Source: Paroedura picta (taxonomy: Eukaryota; Chordata; Lepidosauria; Squamata; Gekkonidae). Taken from it: a stretch of 64,000 bases of DNA. The notes below the pieces were generated by a model. That model had not been told where the DNA came from. It made no database searches and saw only the letters and a list, made by a program, of their open reading frames with translations. Positions within the stretch are counted from its first letter, which is position 1. Every line of letters begins with the position of its first letter. The stretch spans positions 10,722,501 to 10,786,500 of the forward strand of contig NC_135384.1 of assembly GCF_049243985.1 (NCBI RefSeq), read 5' to 3'. The position numbers were made by a program, and so were the translations under genes. This document shows, piece by piece, positions 1 through 11,246 of the stretch.

Positions 1-154
1 TATTTCTCCAATATATATTTTATCTATCTCTTTATCTCCTTATTTCTTTATCTCTTTATTTATTTATTTGATTTTTGGTACATCAATTGCATACATAATT
101 TTGTTTTATGTATATCAAATCTTATGCCAATAAAGGTATCTGAATCTGAATCTA
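1..154 (+). repeat. LINE 3'-end fragment (family B) with TCTTTATC-like simple repeat, cut by the window edge
   Basis: Begins in a pyrimidine-rich (tctttatc)n tract and ends with a LINE-like 3' end: 'gccaataaaggtatc' followed by a tgaatc tail. The same block recurs near 10229-10516, 21248-21516, 32394-32622 and 42098-42335, always downstream of a V2R gene. By analogy, a V2R gene should end roughly 670 bases left of the window. The 'aataaa' in the tail could serve as a poly(A) signal for that gene; this is inference. Confidence 0.6.
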
Positions 155-840
155 CAGTGCCATGAATTACACCTTGGAAGCTGCCATATGCCCCAGGGAA
201 AGCAATTTTACTTGTCTGGAGAACACTTACAAATCAGGGAGCTCTTCTGCTCCACCTAAGGGCTGGTAATCCTACTTCAGGCTTATTTGTGCAAAAGCTC
301 GATAAATCATAGGTCCATATGAGGCTTGTACACAATTTGGGTGGCTCTACTATATTACCTGAACCTCTGAAGGAACTGGAGTGGTTCAGTATCTTGAAAA
401 ATATCCCGCTCCCTCACAAAAAGAAATTAAATGTTTTTAATGCACAACTTGTTGGAACCATTTCACTTTTCTTTCACTGAGAAGTAAGAGAGCATCTTCT
501 GTGATCAGCCACAAAATCTTTGCTGAGTATCATAAGCTCATCATGCCAAAAGCCACATTAGATAGTCAGATAGAATGATTTAGATTAGATGGTCAGATAG
601 AATGATTTAGGAAGGACTGAAATTAAAATGTGACTGGTTGAAACAAAATGTCTAGAACTGCATATCCACCCCAACCAAGAATTGCCAGACTCAGTTCTGC
701 TACCAGAGAGAGACTGGTTGGATGATGTCATTGGTGGTGGTGTGACATCATTTCTGGGTTTTCTGGACATGAGATCCATTCTCTCTAGAATTCAGTGACC
801 ATTCTGTGGTTTTCCATTGGTTCATTGTGAAGCGAGAGGT
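155..840. other. Intergenic spacer, no gene seen
   Basis: Unique-looking spacer sequence that is repeated almost unchanged at 21516-22200 and 42336-43010. It contains a short internal near-duplication of 'gatagaatgatttag'. I see no exon or RNA gene here. Confidence 0.5.
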
Positions 841-1181
841 CTCTTATTAGCATATATTGTTCCACTGCCCTGCTTATGTCGACATTTATAGCAACTTGAT
901 TGAACCACTCCTTAAAATGTTGCCAGAACATCATGATGTAGATCGAGCAAACAGGCTGCTAAGTGATGAGTCCCCCCAGGTGACAACTCAGCTGGCTAAG
1001 ATTTGTGCAGCTACCATAAAAATCCGATGCTGTAAAGTAGCATAGTTATAAGTTCTATTTTATGATCAGTTTTAAATTGTATTACATTAAATGACCATGT
1101 TCTTTTGGTTTCTTATGTATCGAATTCATATACCTTGGTCTGAACGACTGTAATAAAGTCTGATTGATTGATTAATTGATT
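841..1181 (+). repeat. LINE 3'-end fragment (family A)
   Basis: The + strand encodes a 62-residue open segment starting MFHCPAYVDIYSN. In the better preserved copy near 22187 the same frame reads EHILFHCPAYVDIC, resembling the Cys/His motif at the C-terminus of non-LTR retrotransposon ORF2 proteins. It is followed by a short 3' UTR and a 'taataaagtctgattgattgatt' type tail. The clade is not determined. The fragment is 5'-truncated and breaks the upstream block homologous to the uninterrupted sequence near 53410. It recurs upstream of genes 2-5 and is absent upstream of gene 6. Confidence 0.7.
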
Positions 1182-3084
1182 GTCAATGATGAATTTTCAA
1201 AATTTGGATTACTTATCATATATGCCTGCTACAGAGGACAGATATAACCTTGCATACTTACAGACCATAGGGGGTGACAACCATCCACTCTGCGTGCAAA
1301 ACCAATAGTATGTTTCCATTATATGATGTACGCTCAACACATGAAGAGCTGAATATAATCTTGCAGCGAGAAATACAAATATACAGGCAACATCAGGTAC
1401 CATTAATACAATATCTTTATGTTCAAATTTTGGGCCACTTTGTGTTTTCTAATACTTTAGGTTTGAAATATATGTTTGTTTCGAAATGGAAATGAAACTC
1501 TCGACTTTATAAAACATCAGAACAACTCAGTTATTCACTAGGCAAATGGGAATGGACATATACACTCTACGGAAATGCTCCGCATTATGTGATCAGGGGG
1601 AGTGTTGTTTGTTTGGTTGGGATCTTTCCTATTTTGTCTTGGAGTAGGAATATAGTTCCAAGGCCAATATGCATCATTCTTTTTAGGATGCTGGAGGGTT
1701 TAGGGCTTAATTGTTATACCTTATTTTATGCATTATGCAGAAAATGACATCATAGGATGTAGCGGCATCATCACTGACAGTTTTGCCTCCGGTAAAATCA
1801 TATCTCAAGTTCAACACAGAAGTTCAGTTTTCCATTGTCAGACATTGGCTTTGATCCCTCCCAGGACCTGCTTCATTTACAATTCCTGACCAAGGGTCAC
1901 TTGGGGAACTCAGAAGAACCAGAAGCTGCCTAAACATGCCACAATGAATGGGTTTGATACCATCACAGATTTTCCCTTCAATTATTACAATTGCAGGCAT
2001 ACATATCAATTTAAATTGTGAGAATTTCAATGGCCATCTGAGACCAAGGCCACCACCATAATTAGGAAGGCATGCCACAGTCATTACAGTTCTTTCTCTT
2101 GCTTGACAAAACATTGCCAGCTGCTATTTTTTTTAAATGTGCATAATAGAATCCCCATCAATGAGCAGGATTCTGATGCAAGAATAGAGGGGGTTCTGTC
2201 AATATCCTATAGAGATATGTGTAATATAAGTTTTTAGGAACAGGTACTTTCCCACTTGCCCTGATCTGAATGGTTCTGACTACAACACTGTTGTTAGCTC
2301 TGAGAAGCTCATTAACTTCTGCCTTGTTACTCCTTAGATGGGAGGCCACCCAGAAAGTCCACAATTGCTCTGCAGAGTAAGGCAATTGTAGAACACCTCT
2401 GTTCTTGTCTTGAAAACTCAGGGGGGTTCTCAGGTGTTTGTGCAGCTCAACTGCACTATCTACCCACGTTGCCTTAAGCTGATGGCCTCACAAATGTTAA
2501 CCCTTCAAAAGGTTCAGAGGCATGGCATCTCCAGGACCAAAAGCCATGTGAGCTGGAAGCTCAAGTGCAGAAGAAACTAGGTGAGACTGAGTAAAGACAC
2601 GAGCAGGATTGATCATCTGATCTCTTCTCTTTCCCCCTCTGCCTTTCACATCCACTTCATTTTGGGGAAAAAGGACCATGGCAGTTTCCCCACGAACTGT
2701 GGCATATTATGCAATTTTGGAAGAGTTAGTAGTAACTCTTTGCAAAAATTTGGCCTTCATCAACTCATCTGCTGCTTAGACCACCAAAGGTTTGCTTTAC
2801 AATTTACATTTTAGAAAGAGAATCAGTTGCAGCTGTGGGATTGGGATACAGCTGTTTTAGTGTCAGTCTGGACAAAGAGATGAGAACAGGAGAGAGAATG
2901 GCAATCCTATTGTACAAAGTCATGAAGGTCAAGGGACAGAGACAAGCAACCACTACCTGAACTTTCTCTTCGTACTTCCAAATAGGTTAAACGAACACCA
3001 GCAAAGTTGTACGTACATCTACTGATCCAGGAAAAGTCAGAACAAAACTGGTGCTGATGAGCCAGGGAGAAAATTAAGGAAAAG
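1182..3084 (+). promoter_or_regulatory. Conserved 5' flank of V2R gene 1
   Basis: This 1.9-kb block precedes exon 1 and is recognisable in the same order before every gene, including the diverged gene 6 and the right edge. The most conserved part is the last 300 bases. A possible 5'-UTR splice acceptor ends at 2985 (aaatag|gttaaac), matching ttttag|gttaaac at 55432 before gene 6. The region also holds a 96-codon open frame on the minus strand (1824-2114). No transcription start was identified; promoter activity is inferred from position and conservation only. Confidence 0.35.
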
Positions 3085-6000
3085 ATGTTCTCACGGAAGT
3101 TGCTGCTGCTTTTACTGCTGTGCCATGCGACGTGCAAGAAATATCCCATTCAGTGTGCCACAGCAGTTGATCTTCTCCCAATTCCGCATGCATTTTGTCA
3201 GCCAGGTGACCTGATTGTGGGTGAGATTGTGTCTCAAGTCATGTACTTATACAGCATCCCGTCATTTACCGAAGAGCCCACCAATTTGGTCATTGCAGAA
3301 CCTCTGTAAGTCTCACTTTCAAACTCTTCATGTCTTTTCTTTATTCCACTAACTATCAATGTGTAGGCTAAGATTTCATCAAAGCAGCACCAAAGAAGCC
3401 AACAAGAGGTTGAACTTATCTGTTATAGCATGCTCCCTCTGTGTATGGTAAGTTTCTTTTTTTTTCAGAAGAAAGTGAAAATTAGGCTTTGTCTTGTAGA
3501 ACAACATCTCTAATATGATAAATGGAGGCAGCAGAAGGAGCAGAGGGAGGTGGAACTGAGTGAAAGAGAAAGGGGAAGGGATGAGTTTTGATATAGATTA
3601 TCTGGATTTGGCAATGTATTAATTTGAAAGGTCATGTCTAAATATTCACAGAATAGGAGGATTTTAGAGATGGATCTGCAGCCAGTGAATAAGCTGAAAT
3701 CACTGTGGGGGTCAGAGAAGCAAAAAGAGGCAATCAGAACACTATATTTAGAGGGGTATCTATACTAAGAGCGAAATTGGGATGGTTTCTGTTGTGACAG
3801 TGTAAAAATAACCAACAGAGGCAGGATATATCAGGGTACAGTAATGCAGGGCAATGAGAAGGAGGGAGTATGAAGGTCAAGAAGGCTTTCAACCTCATTT
3901 ATAACTCTCTTTGTAGATCAGTGTCAAAGAATTACCAGCACAACTTGGCCTTAGTTTTTGCCCTAAAGGAGATCAATGGGGACCCCAACCTCTTGCCAAA
4001 CATCACTTTGGGCTTTCATATCTTCAATAGCTACTTCGATGCAAAGATGACCTATAAAGCTACCTTGAGCTTTCTTTCTTCACAGCAACAGTTTCTCCCA
4101 AATTTCAAATGTGGGGCACTGAACACTCTCATTGCAGTCACTGGAGGGCTGACATCACAAATATCTGCCCATATTGGCACCACACTCAGCATTTATAAAA
4201 TCCCACAGGTAGGTCATCCGTTCAGAGCTATGGAAATTCCACTGCTTTGACATATGTTTCAATGGTATATTTCATTCTTTCTGAACAAAGTTTGTATATA
4301 TTTTTCCTTAGCTCATTTACGGATCATTTTCCCCAGTGCAAGGAAACCAATTGCTGCTTCCTTCCATGTATCAGATGGTCCCCAATGAAGCCACTCAATA
4401 TATGGGGGTCATCCGGCTCTTTCACCACTTCAGATGGACTTGGATTGCACTCTTTGCTCAGGAAGATGACAATGGAGACAGATTCGTGGAGGTCTTGGTG
4501 CCAATGCTCTCTGAGAATGGCATCTGTGTTGACTTCATTGCAAGGCTACCCGTACAGAAATATGTTGCACATGATGGGGATGATTTTTCAAGGCACGAAG
4601 AGTTTTTTGCTGCTTATTTTGACAACAAAGCCAATGTGTGGTTTGTGTATGGAGAAGACTCTTCCATGTTAAGTTTGAGATTAGTATTGCTTCTATTTCC
4701 CTTCTTTTCATTTCCTCCTGTGCATAAGGTATGGATAATTACATGCCACTGGGACTTTGCATCAGTTCCTATCCAAAGGGTGTGGGATATAGAAACCTTC
4801 CATGGTGCCCTATCCTTTACAGTTCACTCCAATCAGCCACCAGGATTCAACAGATTCCTGCAGTCCGTAAGTCCTTCCTGGGCAAAAGGAGACGGTTTTA
4901 TCCAGGACTTCTGGGAGCAAGCATTCAGTTGTGCCCTGAAAATCTCCACTGTTCACGGCAACAACAAGGAAATGTGCACTGCAGCGGAGAAGCTAGATTC
5001 TATTCCAGACATTTTGTTTGAGATGAGCATGACTGGCCACAGCTATAATGTCTACAATGCTGTCTATGCTGTAGCGCATTCTTTGCATGCCATCTATGTA
5101 TCCACATTTAAATGCAGAAGAAGGGAAGAAGGGAAGATTCCAGAGATATGTGACGTGCAACCATGGCAGGTAATTGCTTCCCAAAGATTACATTTCAAAC
5201 AGATTCAAGTGGACTGCTATCTTGGTCTCAATACCAGAAGAAAATTAGGGTTCAGTAGCATCTTTAAGATCAATGTTGATTTATTCAACGCATAAGTTTT
5301 GAGTGCTGAAAATCTTCAGAAAAACATTGGGAAAATAAAAGTGTCAAGGTTAATAACTGCGACAGACACTGTCCGAATTGAGGAAAGAAATAATTATAAA
5401 TAGATAAGGCAAGCAACTAGTCTCTTTTAATTATTTCTTTCCACAATTGGGAAAGTGTCTGCCATTAATTACTCTCCTTCAAACTTTTTTTTCTCCAACT
5501 TTTTTTAACTACTACTGAACCGAAAGGACTGATTCCCTTTTTTCGCAAAAAGTGATCATATTGGATAATTTGGATGTCACTGCACATTCTACTAATTTGC
5601 CACTAATTTCTTTTTGTCTTGTCTGTATTATTATGATCCTTACTCCATTTTGTCTGAGGAATTGTGCATGCACTCGAAAGTTCCATCGTGACTACATTTT
5701 TGTTGGTCTTTAAGGTGCTATTGGACTCTGATTTTGTGTTACATTTCCAAAGGAAATTGCTATTTCTTCACTTGATTATAATTTAATTATTTCTCTTTGG
5801 GTATTTCTTCATGTCCATTTGAAATGATTTTCCTAATACATACCTGATAAACATATAGTAGCAGAGAAAGAGAGTCTACATGAATGATAAAGAGCAAAAA
5901 TGTAGTCAACATATCAGTAGGCCTGAAAACCTTGAACCTGAATAATTATTCAGCACTGGACAACTGTTAAAGCTGCATACCTATTCAATAGTAAAATCAA

Positions 6001-9000
6001 ATTCCTGCAAACATTAAAACATCAGTATTGAATCCAAAGAAAGCTTTTCTTCATTGTGCAGGTTAAATCCATTAAAAACAGCCCATCAGGAACAGCTTTT
6101 AACTCAGAGAGTGGGACAACAATTGTGTCTTTAGCTACTTTCTAAAAGATTGGAAACATTTTCCCAAGACTGTTTCTCTTCACTGGAATGCCAGAGCATG
6201 GCGCTACAGGAGAAAAGAACCAATAACTGGGTCACCCCCCCCCCCGTTCAGTCATCCATTGAGGGCTTGGAGATCAGGCCACATTCAGGCCATTACTCTT
6301 TTGCAAGAGCCAAGGTAGGAAGGCTGGGTCAGGTTGATGGAATATCATGTTCAGGTGTTTGGTTATCTACTGTTTGGATAACCTGATCTTAGTTAACTGG
6401 GTGCTCTATATGTAAGAAAAAACAGCCCATTGTATTCTACTTCAGTCAAACTCAGCCAATGCAGATCCCTCTTATCCTCTATGTCTAGTGTCCCATTAGC
6501 TTTTGGGGAGCAGAGGAAATATCTGGCCACTATATCTAGTCAACCTGCAATAAATCGAAGTCTATTTATTATTTATTTTATTTATCATACTTTTATACCG
6601 CCCTCCCCGGAGGCTCTAGACAATCATGACCAAGTGAACCCTCAACAGGCAGGATCACACCTGGAGAATTCATCAAAATAGAGAAAGAGAACCATTAACT
6701 ACGAACTTCTAAGGCTTAATCCAGTTACACATCCAAGATAGGAGACAAAATCTTTGGGGAGGATTCAAATCCAATTCTGAAAAGGCCAAATCTTTTAGTC
6801 CAAATTGTCTCATCATCACTGAGTTACCATTGTAATCCATAGATTGAAAATCATTTTTAAATGACATTCAATGATCTCAGCTTCACCACAATTTCACGCA
6901 AGTCACAGACAATGACCCTTTACCTGAATTGGTTGACATGGACTAGCTAGAATAATCTATTTATACTTGTCCATCTTTGCTGCTACTGATGCTGCTGCTC
7001 CTCCTTCTCCTCCTCCTAGTACTACTACTACTACTATACTACTATTATTATATTATTCAAAAATTATTTAAAATCTGGCCTCTAAAACTTAAAAGATTTT
7101 AAGCAATAATTATTAAAATTAAGAGCCTCTTGTGGTGCAGAGTGGTAAAGCAGCAGACATGCTGTCTGAAACTCTGTCCAGGAGGCTGGGATTTCAATCC
7201 CAGCAGCTGGCTCAAGGTTGACTCAGCCTTTCATCCTCCTGAGGTTGGTAAAATGAGTACCCAGCTTGCTGGGGGGTCAACGGTAATGACTGAGGAAGGG
7301 AATGGCAAACCACCCCGTATTGAGTCTGCCATGAAAACGCTAGACGGCATCACCCCAAGGGTCAGGCATGACCCAATGCTTGCACAGGGGATACCTTTAC
7401 CTTCATTATTAAAATTATTTGTCAAATCACCTGCCCTTTCTAAATCGGATATTACCAGGCAGGTAATCCATGTAGGATGGATTTCAATTAATTGGATGGG
7501 CTCTCAAGTGTCCACTAGATAGCCTCAACCAAAACCCTGGTAGGAAACCTCTGTCTTACAGGCATTACGGGACATTATGGGTCCTGATTTCACTTCAAAG
7601 AGCATTCCACCAGACTGGGGGCAGGGTAAAAAAAACAAACTAGGCATGGTTGTGACCTCTCTGTGACCATTTTGTACTCTGGTAGTTGCATCGTTTTCTA
7701 AGGAACATCAAGTTCAACAACAGTGCTGGAGACACTGTGTGTTTTGATGAAAATGGAGAACTGAATGATGGTTTTGACGTTACAAACTGGGTAACATTCC
7801 CAAATGGCTCTTTTGCAAGAGTGAAAGTGGGAAGGCTGGATCCTCAGGCTCCTCCAGGCAATGAGCTGACCCTTCATGAAGATCAGATTGTGTGGCACAG
7901 AACCTTTAACCAGGTAAGACAAAGAGGCAGATTCTTGAGTGCATGAAGAATAGAAGAACTTACACGTTTTAGGCCTGTCAATTCAATTCCAATTTATTAG
8001 ATCGAGGACCTCACATTTTTCTCTGGTGAAAAGATTGTTGTTTCTGCTGCTTATTAGTTTCTGCTGCTTATTTCTTTCCATCAGATTTTGGTATACTTAT
8101 CTCGGGAACCACTGACTTTTCTGTATGAGGACAGAGGCCTTTTGAGGTTAAGAGGTATCACTTGAGATGCTGGTAAAGATCATAAAAAGGGTCGATGCAC
8201 ATGTTACTAATTATCCTTTTGTATTATGGCCAGGTGGTGCCCCTTTCTGTCTGCAATGAACATTGTCCTCCTGGCTATAGTAAGGAAAAGAAGGAAGGGG
8301 AAAAGTTTTGCTGCTATGATTGTGCTCCGTGTCCAGAAGGAACCATTTCACAGGATGAAGGTAGGAAGCATAACACATGATATCCTTCATAAGAGTCTGT
8401 TCCACAAAATGGGTATAATGAGAAGTTGTATATCTCTGAGATATTGAAGGAATGGGAATGCCAGTCAGCCACACTTTCTCCTCCTTGAACAATGAGATTG
8501 TGTTGTTTTTTCAAGAATTCAGAAGTGCTCGCAGGGCATGTTATAACCTATTGATCTTTTCCTCTTTCCCAAAGTTGCATAGCTGTGCTGATCATTAGAC
8601 TCCAAACAGCAACAGTCAGTGTTCATACCCTGAAGCCCTTATAACTTGATCAAAGAGTTCTCCTTGATGTTATATGTATGTTACATATTGCCATTCTATA
8701 ATCACTGATCAAATTCATGAAATATCAATCTTCTTTTTCAGATATGGTCACTTGTACTAAGTGTCCACAAGATCAGCATGCCAATATCAAGCAAGATCAA
8801 TGCATCCCCAAGGTCTTCAGTTTCCTGTCCTACAAAGAAATATTAGGAATTGCCTTAGCTTTGTTGTCTATGTCTTTCTCTGTGATCACAGCTTTGGTGC
8901 TTGGGATTTTCATCAAGCACCAGGAGACTCCCATCGTCAAAGCCAACAATCGGAACCTCACCTACATTCTCCTCATCTCCCTTCTTCTCTGCTTCCTCTG

Positions 9001-9643
9001 CTCCTTGCTCTTCATTGGAAGACCTTCCCAAATGACCTGCCTTCTCCGACAAACTGCTTTTGGCATTGTCTTCTCTGTGGCCCTGTCCAGTGTGTTGGCC
9101 AAAACCATCACTGTTGTTTTGGCCTTCATGGCTACCAAACCAGGATCCAGGATAAGGAGATGGTTTGGAAAGCGAATGGCAACTTCTGTGGTCCTTTTCT
9201 GCTCCTCTATTCAAGCAGGCATTTGCACTTTTTGGCTAAGTACTTCCCCTCCATTCCACGATGTGGACATGCATTCAGCTACTGGGGAAATCATCCTGCA
9301 GTGTAATGAGGGCTCTGTGGCCATGTTTTACTGTGTTTTGGGCTATATGGGCTTCCTGGCTAGTGCCAGCTTCACCATGGCTTTCTTTGCTAGGAAGTTA
9401 CCGGACAGTTTCAATGAAGCCAAGTTCCTCACCTTCAGCATGTTGGTCTTTTGCAGTGTTTGGGTGTCCTTTCTTCCAACCTACCTGAGCACCAAAGGGA
9501 AATTCATGGTGGCTGTGGAGATCTTTTCCATATTGGCGTCCAGTGCAGGCTTACTGGGTTGTATCTTTTCCCCTAAGTGCTACATCATTATTGTGAGGCC
9601 TGGGCTAAACACCAGAGATCAATTAATAAGGAGAAAAAACTGA
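3085..9643 (+). CDS. Vomeronasal type-2 receptor, gene 1 (six exons, complete)
   Basis: Exons by GT/AG and homology: 3085-3305, 3917-4208, 4312-5169, 7686-7913, 8234-8360, 8742-9643; 875 residues. Family C GPCR expected in vomeronasal neurons, sensing peptide or protein cues. Residues 1-17 are a Leu-rich signal peptide ([14 protein letters not shown]). Exons 2-4 form the Venus-flytrap ligand domain, including [18 protein letters not shown]. Exon 5 and the start of exon 6 carry the cysteine-rich linker ([30 protein letters not shown]). Seven helices run from about 609 to 865, with the V2R hallmarks [23 protein letters not shown] and [11 protein letters not shown] near the end. Differences from its paralogues: Cys in HAFCQPGDL where the others have Tyr, TTG (Leu) opening exon 4, and RPGLNTRDQ instead of RPELNTRDQ. 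Intron 3 is 2.5 kb and full of repeats. No lesion seen; expression is not shown by sequence. Confidence 0.93.
5580..5760 (+). repeat. Old interspersed-repeat tail in intron 3
   Basis: The segment around 'gtctttaaggtgctattgg' and 'actctgattttgtg' resembles a widespread reptilian interspersed-repeat 3' end. It is shared by introns 3 of genes 1-4 (near 16600, 27500 and 37500) and missing from gene 5, where the flanks join directly near 47740. The family is not determined. Confidence 0.35.
6565..6618. repeat. Short repeat insertion private to gene 1 intron 3
   Basis: A 54-base insertion compared with gene 2 (17480 region), bounded by 'tcta' on each side. It contains an AT-rich (ttattta) run followed by 'tataccgccctcccc', typical of the terminus of a reptilian interspersed repeat. 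Too short to classify. Confidence 0.45.
7122..7404 (+). repeat. tRNA-derived SINE (family A) in gene 1 intron 3
   Basis: Starts 'agagcctcttgtgg' with an A-box-like 'tggtgcagagtgg', a B-box-like 'ggatttcaatccc', a SINE body and the end 'ggatacctttacctt'. It is flanked by a 13-bp direct repeat attattaaaatta (7109-7121 and 7405-7417), the expected target-site duplication. The same insertion sits at the same place in genes 2-5, so it predates their duplication. Resembles Sauria-type squamate SINEs; exact family not verified. Confidence 0.75.
7521..7635 (-). repeat. L2-like LINE 3' remnant, antisense, in gene 1 intron 3
   Basis: Read on the minus strand this block resembles the C-terminus of the GC-rich LINE at 11211-11704; the gene 3 copy gives [14 protein letters not shown] against RRACKTELFCQVYG. 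Found about 50-180 bases upstream of exon 4 in genes 1-5 and not in gene 6. Confidence 0.5.
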
Positions 9644-9732
9644 CAAGAATAGAAGATTATTTTCGCTTTCATAATACGGTAGCCAATTGTAGGTTGAGAA
9701 ATTCTTCTTGGCTGGGAAATTCCTACAGATTT

Positions 9733-10090
9733 AGAATCCTAAACTAGGAAGGGGCCATACAGGCCATGTAGTCCACCCCCTGTTCATTGTAGGATCAGCC
9801 TAAAGCATCTATGATAAGTATCTGCTTGAAGGCTGGCAGTGAAGGGGAGCTCACCACCACCTGAGGCATTAGAAGAAGATAAGTTTTACTTTCATAATAT
9901 GGTAGCCAACACTGGGTTGGGTTATTCTTGCAGATTTAGAATTCTAGACTTGGAAGGGGCCATGCAGGCCACTTAGTTCAGCCCCTGTTCAATGTACGAT
10001 CAGCCTAAAGCATCAAAGACAACTATCTGTCTTACCACTGCTTGAAGGCTACAGTGAAAGGGAGCTCACCACCTCCTGAGGCAGTAGATT
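9733..10090. repeat. Two tandem CR1-like fragments in the 3' flank of gene 1
   Basis: Both halves (9733-9872 and 9937-10090) carry the motif 'ggaaggggccat(a/g)cagg', 'gatcagcctaaagcat' and 'gggagctcaccacc', the kind of sequence found in reptilian CR1 LINEs. The two halves are about 80 percent alike by eye, so the CR1-bearing flank was itself duplicated. The surrounding 'ggtagcca...' sequence resembles the inverted-repeat element seen whole at 61017-61189, so CR1 appears nested inside it. Confidence 0.5.
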
Positions 10091-10149
10091 TAAGGTAAAG
10101 CCTGGAGACACTGTAGATTGTGGACACACATGACCTTAGTGAAATTCAA

Positions 10150-10595
10150 TGCCATGAATTTCACCATCAAAGCTTCCATATACCCCATGGAAACCAATTT
10201 TACTTGTCTGGAGAACACTTACAAATCACTCAATATGATACGAAAACATTTATTCTATAGAGCCAAGGGCCATTACAAAATATAATTAAAACAATATGGT
10301 ACAAATATGAATAATACAATATTTCTCCAATATATATTTTATCTCTTTATCTCTTTTTCTCATTATCTCTTATCTCATCTCCTTATCTCCTTATCTCTTT
10401 ATCTCATTATCTCTTTATTTATTTATTTGACTTTTGGTACATCGATTGCATACATAATTTTGTTTTATGTATATCAAATCTTATGCCAATAAAGGTATCT
10501 GAATCTGAATCTACAGTGCCATGAATTCCACCTTGGAAGCTGCCATATGCCCCAGGAAAAGCAATTTTACTTGTCCGGAGAACACTTACAAATCA
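10150..10595 (+). repeat. LINE fragment (family B) bracketed by 79-bp direct repeats
   Basis: Direct repeats at 10150-10228 and 10517-10595 (about 70 of 79 positions alike, both ending 'aacacttacaaatca') enclose 288 bases made of a LINE-like segment, a (tctttatc)n tract and the tail 'aataaaggtatctgaatct'. The spacer between genes 5 and 6 (52800-52880) has only one copy of the flank and no LINE. Confidence 0.55.
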
Positions 10596-10962
10596 GGGAG
10601 CTCTTCTGCTCCACCTAAGGGCTGGTAATCCTACTTCAGGCTTATTTGTGCAAAAGCTCGATAAATCATAGGTCCATATGAGGCTTGGATCCTTTTGCAC
10701 TTTCCCTTCTTATATTGTACTTATATATGCTATTAAAAGCTTGTTGTTAAAAAAAAGAATTGCATATTCCCCCCCCCCCCACAACCAAGAATTGCCAGAA
10801 TCAATTCTGTTACCAGAGGGCGACGGGTTGGACGGCGTCATTGGTGATGGCAGCTAATGACAATGTGACATCCTTCTGGCTTTTCTGGACATGAGATCCA
10901 TTCTCTCTAGAATTCAGTGACCATTCTGTGGTTTTCCATTGGTTCATTGTGAAGCGAGAGGT

Positions 10963-11206
10963 CTCTTATTAGCATATATTGTTCCACTGCCCTGCTTATG
11001 TTGACATTTGTAGCAACTTGACTGAACCACTCCTTAAAAAGTTGCCAGAACATTATGATGTAGATCGAGCAAAGAGGCTGCTAAGTGATGAGTCCCCCCA
11101 GGTGACAACTCAGCTGGCTAAGATTTGTGCTGCCACCATAAAAATCCGATGCTCTAAAGTAGCATAGTTTTAAGCTCTATTTAATGATAAGTTTTAATTT
11201 ATATTA

Positions 11207-11246
<40 letters not shown>

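Noticed and set aside
857-1045. Small conserved open frame starting MFHCPAYVD near each gene as an independent host gene
   Set aside because: It ends in a LINE-type 3' UTR and tail, is interrupted by another LINE in one copy, and is absent at the homologous site near gene 6.
3870-3916. In-frame ATG and open codons just upstream of exon 2 in all six genes (MKVKKAFN.. / MVKKALN..), suggesting an alternative first exon
   Set aside because: The stretch includes the acceptor's pyrimidine region and is only about 16 codons. The copies are not independent, and exon 1 with a signal peptide joins in frame at the AG.
8717-8741. Possible start of a separate 7TM-only protein at the ATG before exon 6
   Set aside because: The segment is intron ending in 'ctttttcag'. 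Joining exon 5 at 8360 to 8742 restores the conserved Asp and the cysteine-rich linker.
8855-9214. Antisense open frame of about 119 codons opposite exon 6, present in all copies
   Set aside because: It exists because the coding strand is under strong constraint in every paralogue; its conservation follows that of the 7TM exon and there is no independent signal.
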